64,000 bases of DNA from Emydura subglobosa (lineage: Eukaryota; Chordata; Testudines; Chelidae). Positions 33,267-46,083 of this stretch are shown piece after piece. Where the stretch lies: assembly GCA_007922225.1 (NCBI GenBank), contig ML679962.1, positions 30,611,563-30,675,562 of the forward strand. Reading direction: 5' to 3'. A model generated the notes under the pieces. The model saw only the letters and a list, made by a program, of their open reading frames with translations, was not told the origin of the DNA and made no database searches. The position numbers were made by a program, and so were the translations under genes. How positions within the stretch are numbered: position 1 is the stretch's first letter; every line of letters begins with the position of its first letter.

Positions 33267-36200
33267 AGTCTTGCTTGACCATTTTGAATGTGTATTTCTA
33301 TATGTGCTGAATGACTTTTGCAAACTGTGATGAAAGCTACCATAGCAGTGCATTATTGTTGCTGCCTCTGAGATATAAACTACAGCCGCCAGTAAAGAGG
33401 ACACTTTTCAATATACCAGAGAGTGGCTAAATTCTATACATCGGTTTCAGGAAGCAATGAGCTTGGGTAAATAGACATATTGAAATTCAAGGCCCAAGCA
33501 CCATTTATTTGGAGGGCTGGAGTGGGACATGAGTGGTGTGTATGCCTGTGCTGGCTGTGTGCACAGGGATGGATTTCACCAAGAGAATTTAGGACAATTT
33601 TATGCATAAGGGTAGAAGTGAGAAACAGATTTTTTTGCTCATCTTTCTAAGACAATGGACCAAATTTCTCTCCTGTGCAACTCCATTGAACTGCATGGAT
33701 GTGCACCAGGGATGAATATGGCTTGATGTATCAGAGTGTCCTCTTGTTTAAACTAATTTTCTGTTGGTAGAGCTCCACTGACTGGTGGAGAGGTTTCCAA
33801 TTTATAGCAGCATGAGAGGAAATTTGGGCCTCATGTGCTTAACCAAGAGGTAGAGTGAGCAACTTAAGAGGTCCAAAGAGGAACCTGCCATGTCAGGGAA
33901 GCTCCGTGACAGCATCCTACTGTGTGGGCATTTTGATGCTGCGCTGAGAATATGGCAAAAATGGAGACCTAATAAAACTCATTTAGGGTTTCACAACATT
34001 CTGCGTCTTTATCCTAGATTTGCTCTTTCAGAGGCAAAATAGGTGTATTTTCCTAACAATTTAGCTGTTTACTTTACCACTTCGTGCTTGATCAACCCAG
34101 TACAGCTTGGTACACATCCATATAAATCTTCACAGTTCTCATTTGCAGATGAAATACAGCCCACAACTTGTCTGCAGAAGGGCAAGGGCAAGAGATAGGG
34201 GTTTTGTTGTTTGTGTTGGATTATTGGTTTGGAGATTTGTGAGAAGATGGAAATTCTGAGCCAAATTCTGCTCTGATGGTGCTAGGGTAAATCTTGAGTA
34301 ATCCCACCAGTTTGATGGCATCAACAAAGATATGCTGAACTTCTACAGAGAAGCATTTCGGGCCTGTGCCTGAATATATGTAGAGTCATTCCTTTAAAAA
34401 AATCAACCATTTTTGTGAACAACAATGAGAATGGAGTGGGGCATTTATTCAAAGATTTACATCAGTTTTAAAGAGGGTAAAATGGAGTTTTGGACCTTGC
34501 AGGCACATAAGTATAAAATATATAGACTCTTTCAGGAAAAATTATTTTTCTGACGCTTACCATTAAAGAAGTATGTTACTGAGTAGACCTCAGACAAGAC
34601 AGTTAAAATATAGCAGGAATTTTATAAAATAGCATAAGCTTAATGGGCCAGATTCTCAGCTGTCTAAACTGACATAGGGCCATTGACTTCAAATCAAAAC
34701 GTTTCGCTATTCTTGAATCAAAAGAGAAAACAAAAAAGCAAGCAAGAAAATTCATTTTGATGTATCTGTCACTTTGGGAGGTCTAATGGATCACCTGGAA
34801 TAGCATGGGTCTTTTCTAGATACCAAAACTTTGTTAAATGAGTCAGAGTTATACCACAAAGGCCTTGAAGAGTTTTGGAGGACATGTAGAGGGGTCAAAC
34901 AAGATGAGATGTGAAAGATGTACAGTATTGGGCCACTTAGATTGTACTGCTACTGAGTCGTACTCTCTCGAGATGACTTTTCTGTGAGGATAAAGAAGGA
35001 AAAGGGAGGAGGCAAGATTCTACTGATCCTCATCATGTTGAGTTGTACCTTATTCTTCAAGGAGTCCCATTGAAATGAATGGACTGACTTGAGTGGAGTA
35101 AGGCACTGCGCAGTGTGAGCAAGGATGGCAGAATATTGTCGTTGTTACCAGGTATATTTGCATTACACTTTATCAGAAGGGTCACTTAAGGCTAAACCCC
35201 ACGCACATTCCCCACGACCCTATAAATTATAATTATTCTAAAAAGCAATTTAGGCAACTCATTAATTCAAAGTAAATGTCAGGGATTATACTTTACGTAG
35301 CAATAATCCATTGGAAGCTGGGGCACCAGCTCCTACCCCAACCTCATTTATGGAAGGCACGCAACTGTGTTGATTTCAATCTGTGATAATTTAGCCCACA
35401 ATCCAGATGAAAAATAATCTGTAATTTTGCAGGGTTGTGCAAGGCTTGGAAGGGTGTGGATCCCAGCTCTGCGGGAGTCTGCTTATTCCTTCCTGGTCTT
35501 TGGACCAGACATTTCTGATAGGGCTGTATATGAGATCAGTCGGCGAGAACTGCTAACACAGTTAGAGTAGGGAGTAGAGGGAAACTGTGGACAATAAAGG
35601 GCTCTTTACATTTCACATTGGGGAAGATTCTGCTCTCAGTTGCAACCACGTGATTCCGAACTGCTTTCATATCTCATGCAACTGGCGAGAAAGCCTCCTC
35701 ATACACTGCTAATGTTTTTGCTCACCAAAAAGCTTTCAATAGTTCTGGCTTGCGGTGATGAATTTTGGAGATATTAGTGTTTAAAGATAGCTGATCTGAG
35801 CCCTTCATTGCCATGCGAAGCATTAAACGCTGTGATTACATTTTGAATCAAGCAAAGTTTGAGTGGGTTCATGATGTGTTCAAGTGTACTCATCATTGCT
35901 TAAGCCTGGGTTTTTTTTTTATTCCTTTTATTTTCTTTCTATCCTGCAGTGTAATGACAAGGAGATTCAGCCTTTTCTTTTTTAACATGGAGTCTATTCA
36001 TATGGGGATTGATTCTCAGCTAGTGTAAATGGAAATAGTTCCATTGACTTAACACCAGCTGACAATTCATTGATTTGTAGCAACTGAAGGATTGGCTCAT
36101 GGTACCCAATATCCCTGCTCTTGGATCACCTCTTTGCCTGTACCTCGGCTCTCGTGTCTCCCGTCTTTGCCTCTAGGTCTTTCACTCTTTGTTCCAGGCC

Positions 36201-36712
36201 CCTTTTCTCTTTCTTTTCCCAGCCCCTCCTCCCTTGCTGTGAGTTTTGAACCTCCTTGCTGGTATCTGTGCTTTTTTCCTAACACTAACATTTGTCCATA
36301 CTAGTGCGTTTTACATCACCGCTTCCACTCGCTGGTTTTACAGCTTCCTGGGGAAGGTATTTCCTGGGCTATTTCCATCATGCTGCTTTCACAGGTTGTG
36401 GATCTACTGCACCAAAGGCACACTAACCTTAACGTACACGCTTTTCATAGACCATGGACTATTTCAGCCTCCTCAGTTCTGCACGTAAAGTTCTGAACCC
36501 AGAAAGCGTAAGTCTCAGATTCAGTCATTTTTAGCAGTGCTCTATATTTTACTGTTTATTCCTTTAATTTCCTCCTAAGAGTACTTCAGTGTAGTTGACA
36601 AGAAACCATGCACAAGTCTAAACGTTTGGTCTGAGTGCTTTTGTCATGACTTAGGATCTCTTAAAAGAAAACCAGCCAGGTCAGACTTAAACACAAGAAA
36701 AACGAGACTCAC
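33267..36712. other. Mostly unique sequence with minor repeat fragments
   Basis: Fragments of palindromic-MITE ends occur near 33656-33725 (CAACTCCATTGAACTGCATG), 34637-34690 (GGGCCAGATTCTCAGC), 35620-35660 and 36005-36075 (GATTCTCAGCTAGTGTAAAT ... CACCAGCTGAC). No gene-like frame with recognisable domains was seen before the candidate exon. Confidence 0.45.
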
Positions 36713-36830
36713 CCATTCTCCATGCGGATCATTCTCACCCGGGACTCTTCCAGCAGAGCGTGGGTGTGGAGCACAGCACACAGACGGTAAAAGGTGTTGA
36801 GCAGAACATGGCATTCAAGTAGAGCCGATT
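36713..36830 (-). CDS. Candidate 118-bp internal exon, minus strand (unidentified gene)
   Basis: On the minus strand an acceptor (CACTCCCTACAG, at 36831-36842) precedes 118 bases that end at a donor GTGAGT (36707-36712). Entering after two bases, 38 codons are open and read like protein: pieces include ECHVLLNTFYRLC and EESRVRMIRMEN, with strongly G/C-ending codons in an AT-rich neighbourhood. The other two frames have stops. The frame also stays open about 10 codons upstream of the acceptor, and the donor overlaps an in-frame TGA, so a terminal exon or a coding remnant are alternatives. The polypyrimidine tract is mediocre. I do not recognise the gene. If real, the window lies in introns of a minus-strand gene. 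Confidence 0.42.
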
Positions 36831-36842
36831 CTGTAGGGAGTG

Positions 36843-38635
36843 CCTCTAGACGGCCATTAAGTTACTGGTGCCAAATAGTAGTAGCAAGGTCACAGAGGAG
36901 GAATGCACAACTAAACAAAGCATTGACTCTCATTTGAGGCTATGACTCCTTATGCCCTGACCCTGTCCCTTTTGTACACCACACTTTTGGGAGTAAGAGA
37001 GCAACTGCACAAATGCTTGGGACAGTCTGCTGTTGTTCTGCGTGGAGGGGGACATCTTAACTGACTTGTTCCTCTGACTATCCTACTTTCACATTTGCAC
37101 TGGCATGTGATGGCCTTTTGACCGCCGCTTTTGTCCATTACACAAGCATTTCTCATCCTGGAATGAAGGGTAAAGAAAGAGCAGGTGTTATTATTTTAAC
37201 CAAGTGGATAATTGAACTAGGAGTTCCTGTTTAAATGCATAACCGGGGGTCGGCAATCATTTTGTTGCCTGAAAGTATTTGGATAGAGAGTTGTTCTGAG
37301 ACATCGAGAACATTTGTTCTAAAACGCTGTAGGTGACTGAGTGCTCCAGGCAAGTTGATTCCTCTGGGAGAATTCTGGCCTTGCTGATGAGCCTTTAGAT
37401 TATTCTCGCTATTTTGGGAGGAAAGGGTAAGGAAAGGGAATGCAGAGGGCTGCCATACTTGGGATCACTGTTGGGTAGACTTCAAAGTCCCCTATTGTGA
37501 TGTTAAAATCTCCCTGTAAGGCAGAGCCGATCAAATGAAATGGTGACGGAGAGAATTGAGGCTAGATTCTCAGCGGATGGAAATCAGCATAGCTCTGACG
37601 AGCTGTGGAGCTGGCCCATAATCTCATGGGACAAGTGTTTGATGAGAAAACCACCTAATCAGTCAGAACTGTGGTCTCACCACCTAATCAGGAACATACA
37701 AAAGCCAGTGATACAAAATATGTACTCAGGGGGATTGCACCAATTTCTCCCAGTTGGTTACACACTATGGAGGAGTGAATAGGTGACTGAAAATGCTACC
37801 TCGGAGGGATAGGTGCTATGAAAATGTCACCTAGATAAATAAGGACCCAAAGTCCCAGTATCTTAAGTAGCTAGACTATTGATTAAAGAATCATGATAAA
37901 TGAGTATAGGGTTGTGAATAAGATCAATACCATCAACCTTAAAAGTCAATCTCCTGTACCGGCTTGAACAGAGACACTAAAAAACAGCACTCCAGAGAAC
38001 CACAAATCTTGGTCTGGTGGTGGGCTTCAGGCTTTTAGTTTTTTCTGTGCCATTTCCTTTTTGTATGAATAAACTTTAAAGAAATGGAGGAGATGTGTAT
38101 TTGGAGTTTACAAACATTCCTAGAAGTTTGAAGTCTGCTTAAAGAAAACCTCAGAAAGATATTGATGTTAAATATAATCAGACTCAAGAGCTTTCAGAAC
38201 ACCTAAGGGTACCTTTAGTATGTCCTAAGACGACATTTAGGGAAAATCTGTGCATTATAGTTACATTCTTTTAAAAAAAAAAAAAAAGGAAAAATGAAGG
38301 GGTGGGTAGCTCCTCACCCTCTGTAAATTGACATAGGCCCATTGGCTTCAATAGAGACACACCAATCTGCTAAGGATCTAGTCCAGCATCTCATTTCTTA
38401 TATGGGTGAAAGAATGTGCAATTTCATAGGTCCCCTTGGAGAAGGAAGTTGCACAAGGAACAAGAAGGAAAGAAATATATCATTTGCCTTTGGAAGATTG
38501 GAGGTGACTCTTGTTTATGTGAGTATTAGGGTAGTGCTTGAAAGTAAACACAACGACAGTGCAATAAATGGGAGCTCTCCCACTGACTTCTATGAGAGGA
38601 GAAGGTGGGGCCTACCTAGCCAAGATTCCTATAAC
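36843..38635. other. No gene recognised
   Basis: GGGGGTCGGCAATCATTTT at 37244-37262 resembles a single hAT terminus without a matching partner. GGCTAGATTCTCAGCGGATG near 37560 resembles a MITE end. A poly(A) run lies at 38273-38287. Otherwise unremarkable. Confidence 0.45.
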
Positions 38636-38760
38636 TTAGTGTGTAAGATCTTTGGGGCAGGGGCTGTCTTTAACTTCTGTGTTTGTACAGCACTTACACG
38701 ATGGAGATGTACTCCATAACTGGGGCTCTTAAACACGGCCACAATACAAACAATAATAAC
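38636..38760 (+). repeat. CORE-SINE tail fragment
   Basis: GTGTAAGATCTTTGGGGCAG, GGGCTGTCTTTAACTTCTGT, TTGTACAGCACTTACACGAT and ACAATACAAACAATAATAA follow the forward order of the SINE tail. Confidence 0.75.
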
Positions 38761-38811
38761 AGCAAAGATATTTTATTGAGATAAAAAAATGTAGATACAG
38801 ATTCTCTTGTG

Positions 38812-39030
38812 AAAGAATCAATGTGGCCCAAAGGAATAAACACGGGACAGGAAGTCAGAAGCTCCTGTTTTCTGATTATGGCCTTGTTGATGATTTTCTG
38901 TGCGACCTTCGGCACATCACTTAACCTCTCTCTCTACATGTCTGTTTTCTCCATCTGTAAAATGGAGATGATGAGTAAAATATTATCTGCCTTATTGGGG
39001 TGTTGTGAAGATTACTGCTTTCATGTTTGT
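38812..39030 (+). mobile_element. MIR-like SINE, head and core
   Basis: Forward order: GACAGGAAGTCAGAAGCTCC (head end), CTGTGCGACCTTCGGCACAT, CACTTAACCTCTCTCTCTAC, TCCATCTGTAAAATGGAGAT, then TTGGGGTGTTGTGAAGATTA. It is separate from the tail fragment just upstream, because the orders do not join. Confidence 0.85.
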
Positions 39031-42000
39031 AAAGTGGTGTTACTCTCAGAGCAGCATTGTTTCCTGGGTAAATCTCTGCAGGCCAAAGAGATAGCAGGGT
39101 CAGCTGCTTGGCGGCAATGGTAGATCATAAAAACAGCTCAGGAGGTTCGTGGAGAGAAAAAGGGAGGCATTTCTGGGTTCTTTGAGTAGGAGAGCTCTTG
39201 GGATAAATGTTGCTTATTCGTGCCATTTAAAATCATTACTTTCAGTGAAAACTTCTTTCTAAAACTATGGTTATGTTATTCATATCTCACTGTATAGTAG
39301 GAATCCATTTTCATCCTTTTTCTGCACTGAGATGGAAATATAATCATGAAATCAATTAAAGCAGACATTTTCCATGTTCCCTCCCTGCTAAATATTCACC
39401 AGATGGGTCATTTCCTTTGTATTATGCTGTATTTCCTTTGTATTATGTTCTTGGAGAGTTTCTTGCCAGATCAGAAAGTGTGGACAGCCTGTCTGCTTTG
39501 CGACTGCCATGTAAACTTTCCCATGAGAGTTTGTCTTACTGTGCCAATATGATGTTGTCACTATACTAAGTTGAGGGCCGTACATGTGTACTGGTAAACT
39601 CTCATGTGTCAGTTTTAACAGAGCGCTCAGTGTGATCTGATCTCATAGGGTGAAATTAACCACCTGCAGAGACGGATAGCATCTGCACACCACTTAAACC
39701 TTATTTTGAAGTTTTCTGGGTTGGACTTAGGTAGTGCGTAGATCTGGTGCTGGTCTCCTGCGCAGACGTGGATTTCATTCATCCAAAGCAGGGACGGCAC
39801 AGAGCCTCCAACAAAACGCAATATTGAAACTGTCCATCTGAAGTGCAGGGACAATTGGAGAACAAGTGTCTGGAGAGTTACTTAGTAGCATGCTGTCATT
39901 TGCAATCATGAATATACAAAGGTATGTTCATCAAGTGTTAGTGCATGGAATTCACCCCAAATCCATCAGAAACGATATGTACATTTTAAGGAGTTTCACC
40001 TTTGTTTTCCGCAAGGGGTGATGGTGGTTCAAAAATCAAGCTAGTACACTAGCGTGTAAAATTATTTAATCTTTTCAGTATTGGTCTTGCTTGGCAGAAA
40101 GTTTTATAAAAAGTTAGGGAAATGTTTGCAAAACTGATTGAGCTTGTCCCAAATCAGTATTGTTAACAAAAGAATTTTTTTTTTTTTTTTGGTAAAAACT
40201 CCATTAGAAGTGCTAAACGAGGATCAAAATGCACTATCCAAAGTCTTGCCAACTGAATTTAATCACTTTCTGATCCCAACAGCCACACAATTCAACTCAT
40301 TCTTAGCATAATTAAGCAAGTGACAATAAAGATGCTATTCCAAGACATGGTAATGAGATGCTATGGGGCCTCAATTCAGCTGGAGGGGAATTCCTATTAA
40401 ATATTTATTGTATGTGCAGCTTCGTCAGTAGCTAGAGATATAGAAAAGGAAATTTAGATAAATTTTACAATTTAGCCTTTTTCTTCTGAAATTAAACTGT
40501 TAAAAACAGTGCAGTTACTTGGTTTCAGGCTTATTATAATTTTTGGCCTGAGGGGCTGTGTTCAGCATTAATAAAAATCATAATAGTTTACGTAGGAGGA
40601 AATAAATTGGAGGAAGGAGGTCAAAATATAAGAAAATAAAAGTAGAAGAAGAATAAAGAGGAAATAGATACGAGACAAACCAATTTGGTAGCGTAGTGAT
40701 GTTAAAGTCAACAGGAATTAACTAATGATGGACTGCAGGATGATAAGGGAGTACAAGCTCAAAGGGGTAACAGAAATCATGTGGAAATGGAAGTAATTGG
40801 GTGAGGGAGATAAAGGTCTGAGCCAGTGAACTAAGAAATAATAAGACTTTTAAATGTGGTGAACATTTTAATCCAGATACAGAGAGAAATGAGCTAAATT
40901 TGAAGTATGGTTTCCTCTGTGTTCCTTTGGACACTTTATAGAAGGGTGTATAGAATAGTGGAAACCATGGCCAGCCAAAGGCTGTACATACATTGGTGTG
41001 CTAAGGATTTATATTGTGAATGCGTGTGCACACATACGCAATAACTACATTAGAAGAATGTTATTTAGGTTGTAAAATCAAGCACTCAACACTGGGAAAT
41101 ACCAGATTTACGCTTGTCTGTGCCATCTGCGTCCATCCTGTGCACTGACTGATTTAGGGATTCTGTAGATTAAAAAAAAACTATGTGATCATGTAACTAA
41201 ACACTGTGATAATGTGTATTCAGAAGGGGGCAGAATTAAGGCTGCACATGCAACTATAAGTATGACATTTCCTAACTTTAGAGGGCTTGATTATTGCAAC
41301 CTAAATAATGTTATTTTATTGCAGGGATTTTGAGTGTAGTTTTCTAGTCTTTATTTTTAAAGAAAGAAGCAAAACCAAGTTATATTATGTATAAATATAA
41401 GAACCCCCCATCATGAATCATTAACAGCCTTTGAACCCTAAACCAGCAACACTGCAGCAGAAATTGCTACTACTTAAACTACAGAATTAACAGTTAGCAG
41501 CAGGAGAAGGCTGCTTTCCCAGAGCGAGGGGGTGGGGGTGAGGGAGATGGGGTTTTGGGTCTGGGTTCTGGGACTAGGGAGTGGTCTGGGGCAAGCCCAG
41601 CCCAGCCTGGTGCACTCTTTCTCTCCACCCCCAGAGTTGTGGTCTCTCCTGCCCCCTGTGTGGCCCTGAGATGGGGGGACTGACTGCGGACATTATGAAC
41701 TGGGAAATCAGTGTGAGGAGCCAGGCCTGTCTCTCTCTTTCCTAATCCAGGAGCTGGGGAAGTATCTTGGGCCAGGTCACATCAAGAAGTCAGTGGTAGA
41801 GCAAAGGACAGAACTACACCTCCCGATGTTCTGTCCTGTACTTTAATTACAGGATGAGATCCTCCTCCTAAATAGATCCTGTGGGTCGATGGGTGAATGC
41901 CCCTATGGTAATGATGAAACAACAGAACCCCTAGGACAGGGCAGGCTGTAGTTCTCATTGGATCAGGGGTGCCAAGCATTCATGGATTCATATAATGTGG

Positions 42001-42740
42001 CCTGCGGCTTCCTCTTGGATGTAGCTGCCATGTGAGGACAAGCCAGATTAATGGCTGCTTTGTCTTGTGGGTGGAAAGGTGAGTACCTCGGCTATTCGCT
42101 GTATATGACTCAGCAAAGATGTGCATACGGAGGCCATGTGCAATTACTTTATATTTTAAAGTGTATGTAAATTGACATGCAGATCAGGGGGCGAATCCGG
42201 CTCCCATTGATTTCAGTGACCAACTTCCTGGTGACTTCACTGGGGAGAAGACTGGGCACCTGTGTGGTCACCGGAGCCCTGGCAAGTTGTCAGTTCAGCC
42301 TTCAACTGGCATGCATGTTGTTTGCCTGTTTCTGCTTATTCCAGGCCGGATTGAGCCGGACACGCATAGGCTTATATTGGGGTGAAGCTGAGCTGTCCAG
42401 CCCAAGGAGGGCACAGCACCTTCTGCAGCTCTCTGGTTCTCGGGAAGAGTGCCTGCCTTGCACTGTGGGAAGATGTGAACAAGGGGAGACCCGCAGCCCT
42501 ACCTCTCCCTGGCCTTCCTCATCTCTTCTGGGTGCTAGTAGGGAGTGATCCCTTCACTCCCTAACTGGGGGACTGTGATTTTGCCTGGGTGCATTGCTGG
42601 CCCCTTGCATCTAGCCCCTTTCCCGTCATGCACGAGGGCCAGACATAACGGCCCAAATCCTCAAAGGTATTTAGGCCGCTAACTCTCATGGAAGTTTGAG
42701 GCTCTCAGCCAATGTGTCTCACATGTAGCTGTACGTATCC
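39031..42740. other. No gene recognised
   Basis: 3.7 kb, mostly AT-rich. A poly(T) run lies near 40167-40180 and an A-run near 41172. 41.5-41.75 kb is GC-richer. At 42183-42245 (GGGGGCGAATCCGGCTCCCA ... GTGACTTCACTGG) there is a palindromic-MITE fragment, and another at 42650-42710 (GTATTTAGGCCGCTAACTC). A weak exon-like segment at 42023-42079 was not accepted. Confidence 0.45.
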
Positions 42741-42741
42741 A

Positions 42742-42972
42742 GAAAAGAGTGTGAGACGTGAAAGACGTGGACAATTGGCTCTGCCACAGAACAGCCATGT
42801 GACCGTCCTCTCTCTGTGCCTCTGCCCACCCACCTGTCTTGTTTGTTTAGACTGTAAGCTCTTTGAGAGCAGGGACTGTTGCTTGCTATGGATTTGATGT
42901 GTCTCTACTACAATGGGGCCCCAATCTTTGTTGGATCCCTGAAGTGATACCACAACGCAAATAATAATAATT
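42742..42972 (+). mobile_element. MIR-like CORE-SINE, core and complete tail
   Basis: Forward order: CTCTGCCACAGAACAGCCAT, GTGACCGTCCTCTCTCTGTG, TTAGACTGTAAGCTCTTTGA, GAGCAGGGACTGTTGC, then ACAATGGGGCCCCAATCTTT and ATACCACAACGCAAATAATAA. The tail is the best preserved in the window and includes the LINE-like 3' end with terminal AATAATAA. Confidence 0.88.
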
Positions 42973-43984
42973 CTTGACATATGTACTAACTGGCAGTAAT
43001 ATCATTTTACCCTATATTTTTTCTAAAATAGAGTCAAATTATCTTGATTAGACAACTCTTTTTTCTTGTAAAGTACAAGAAAAGCCGTGAGGTGTAATTA
43101 ATTATCTTGCTTGGGTTACAGGACTTGATATTTGATACTTGATCTTTTTATTACCTGATTCCCTTAAAATTCCTAGTAATGCACAGTAGCATTTAAGACC
43201 TCGGTAGCACTCCAGCATAATATTTGTAAGGTGGCCAGGTCTGTGTATAAGAAAGCATTTACTGTCTAGCAGTGAGTGACTTCAACCAGAATTAATGAAT
43301 TAAATGTGTGTAAAACATGGTTCATTAGCAAGGTGTGTGACAATCTCAGAGTGTTGAATACTATCTCTAATTGCGTAATGGACATGCTGGTACTACAGTG
43401 TTGGTTCATTAGTTCACAGCTTCTACTAGGACTGCTCAGGTAAGAGATCTGTGAATTCCTTGGGTTGTTCCATTGACCTGGTGGCATGGCAGAGAATTGT
43501 TTACAGTAACCCATCAAATTATATTTCTTTCTGTTTTCACTTAAAACCCACACAATTAGAAATTATTATTTTAGCTTAGCAGCAGCAGCACAGAGTATTT
43601 GCGCTGGAAGCTGGAAATCTCAGTTCAACCGTAGTTCAAGCAATAACTATTCTTTATACTTAATTATGCACAATAAGGCATTAGGGAAGTCTGTGGTTTC
43701 CTGATGTAGACTTTTTTTCTTTTGTTACAGCAAGGTTGCAATTGACTACAAGTATATCGGAAAATGATTCAGCTGTACAGTTCTGCAATAGGCTATTTAA
43801 GTCTTACCCAGGGTATTTATCTGGTTCAATCTAGAGATGAGACCAAGAAACAAAGTTCAGGTCCAAAGCCAAGCATTCTCAAAGTCCAGGGATATCCCAA
43901 TCTGAAGTTTTGCTTTCTCTCATTAGAGATATGGGTGTCGTCATCATCGGCAATGCTTGGAAAGTCAAGGATGATCTCTTTCAC
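42973..43984. other. No gene recognised
   Basis: A tRNA-like pair of motifs (CTTAGCAGCAGCAGCACAGA and TCTCAGTTCAACCG, 43574-43630) could be a SINE head but is too incomplete to call. Otherwise nothing. Confidence 0.4.
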
Positions 43985-44575
43985 AGGTTTTATTTTATAT
44001 GGGTCCTTTAGTGACTGAAAGAGTCCAATCCTCGAGTGGCAGACTCATTGGCAGACACTGCACGTGTGTTGGGAGGCAGGGTTGGGCCACGATTGCTGCA
44101 TGGTAGTTGTCTGTCCTTTCTTTTCTGGCATTTTTCTGCCATTTTCCTCAAAAGTGGTCGTTCCTTTTCTGACAAGTCTTCACCAGTTAGCCCTGTCTTG
44201 GGCTCCTATCTCCCAGTGTGTGATGTTGATGCCACATCTCTTGATGTTGGTCTGGAGGGTGTCTTTAAAGCGTTTCTTTTGGCCTCCCTGTTTCCTTTCT
44301 CCTTTGGTGAGTTGGGCATACAGCAATTGTTTTGGTAGGCATGCATCAGGCATACGCTCACAATGCCCCCTCCACCTCAGCTGCTGCGGGATAATCAGGA
44401 CCTCAACAGTGAAGATACTGACCTCCATGAGGACACTGATGTTAGTGCAGCGATCCTCTTGCTTTCAGTTGAGGATCTTCCGGAGAAAGTGCTGGTGCTG
44501 GCATCCTAGGTTTTTCAGGTGTTTTCTGTAGGTCACCCAGGTCTTGCCGCCAGAGAGGAGAGTATCTGTGAACCA
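43985..44575 (-). mobile_element. 3' end of a non-LTR retrotransposon ORF (degenerate)
   Basis: Minus-strand translation gives, in order, a KTWVTYRKHLKNLG-like block (about 44550-44510), then QLRWRGHCERMPDACLPKQ and GERKQGGQKKRFKDTL in the open frame 44180-44428, then after one stop a tail with CSVCQ and VCHSRIGLFQS separated by another stop. This is the C-terminal layout of LINE reverse-transcriptase polyproteins: a post-RT region with a RWxGHxxRM box and a final Cys/His finger. At least three stops or shifts show it is dead. I cannot fix the clade from sequence alone (RTE-like, or another non-LTR clade). It marks a LINE lineage different from CR1 in this window. Confidence 0.82.
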
Positions 44576-46080
44576 GAGACAGAAGGAAGCCATGCCTCAG
44601 AGCTACTAGATCCAGAAATCAGTGGATGCCTTGTGTTGCTGGAGTTTGATTGTTACAGCCTTCTCAGGGAGGAAAGACCTGTTGGCATGCAGAGAAGCTG
44701 TCTGTATCAAAAGTTTGTTCCTTGAAAATTGATGGACTGAATGAGGCATTGATCATTTCAGTCCTCTTGGCTTTCCTTCACTAGCCAGAGAAGACAACCT
44801 TTTTCACAAGCAGTGGCTCAGACATCTCTCAACTTCCAGTATTTCCACGTGTTTGATACGACCAAACACTCTCAGAGGTGGTGTGATGGTTACTATTCTC
44901 TGTACTGGTAGCAGGGCTGTGAAGAATGTTCCTCCTTCCTTGAGAGAAGAAAAACCAAATCCGGGAGTTCTTCACTGTGGCTGGTGCTTGGCTTTGATTA
45001 TTGGTTTCTGATACCCAGGTAGCTGTGCTGCTGTTCAAAACAGTTTTGCTGACCATAGGTTTGAGGGCAGAGGGGAAGAAGTCTCTTATAATTCCTTTTA
45101 CTATGCTAGAACGTTCCTGTAAGAAATCCTTGTGCTCATGTCAGATGTATCCCAGGTGGGTTTTGTGCCACCAGTATTATAGTTTTCTGTCTTCATGCAT
45201 CATCTGGAACCTTGGTGCTCTTTGAGGCTGATGTGTGGAAAGAGGGCATGTCTCAGCCAAGGCGTTGTGGCTGTCAGCTGGCGATATTGTACCACCATGC
45301 GGTAGGCAATCTTGTCTAGTAGGTGGGCAGCTTTGTATTCTGAAAGTTCATTGGAGCCAGGAGCACTTGAGGGAGAAGCTTTATAGTTAGTACGTTTCCC
45401 TGGCGGAGGGGTGGGAAAGACGTGGAAATGGTGGCAGTGAAACTGGGAGAGAGAGATAGTTGTTATGCTTCCAGTGTCTTCCTGGCTGCGTTTTTCACGT
45501 TTGAGAGAAACTCATGGTGGGCAAATCAAATATGTTAAGACTAGTCTCTCTTGACTGAGGTAACGAGCTAATAAAAACGCTTTCATTTGCTTGAGAATGA
45601 ATATTCTCCGGGGGTTTCCTGGCAAACCACTCAAAAAGCTGTCTCAAGGGCCTCTATCTGCTTTTTGAGATATGGTTCTCGGTTAAGAAAGCCCCAACAA
45701 TAAGAGGTAGAAAATCTTGCTGGGGTTGTGCGCTTGCTGGAAGGCTAAATAGCTTATCAGACATTGAGTTGTGGAGAAGAGTGGAATTTGGTATCCAGCT
45801 AGCATTGTTGAGTGCATGGCACGTTCCTGTGGAATATCTTTCTGTCAACCATCCAATATATTATCAGGTGTTTTTAAGGTCTTGAACCTGCAAGCCCTTT
45901 GGAGATGCACAGCGGGACGTACAAGCTTGGAGTTCCCATGCAGAGAGGTTAAAAGAAAGCGAAGTGTGGGCACAAGCACTAGTCGCCCTTTGCACTGAGT
46001 GGAGTCACGTAAAAAAGGGGTCAGGTAATGGGTGTGTCTGTGGAGGTTCTGATCTCCTGCATGCAAATGAGGTGTTTAAA
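44576..46080. other. Unclassified, possibly further LINE remnants
   Basis: The region lies upstream (5') of the minus-strand LINE remnant, and could hold its more diverged part, but minus-strand frames here (for example 44829-45056) show no recognisable reverse-transcriptase motif. No other gene seen. Confidence 0.35.
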
Positions 46081-46083
46081 TAT

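Noticed and set aside
37244..37262. Single hAT-like terminus GGGGGTCGGCAATC
   Set aside because: No partner end and no duplicated flank could be found.
42023..42079. Possible exon ending GGAAAG|GTGAGTAC
   Set aside because: Acceptor weak, only one open phase over 18 codons, no coding character.
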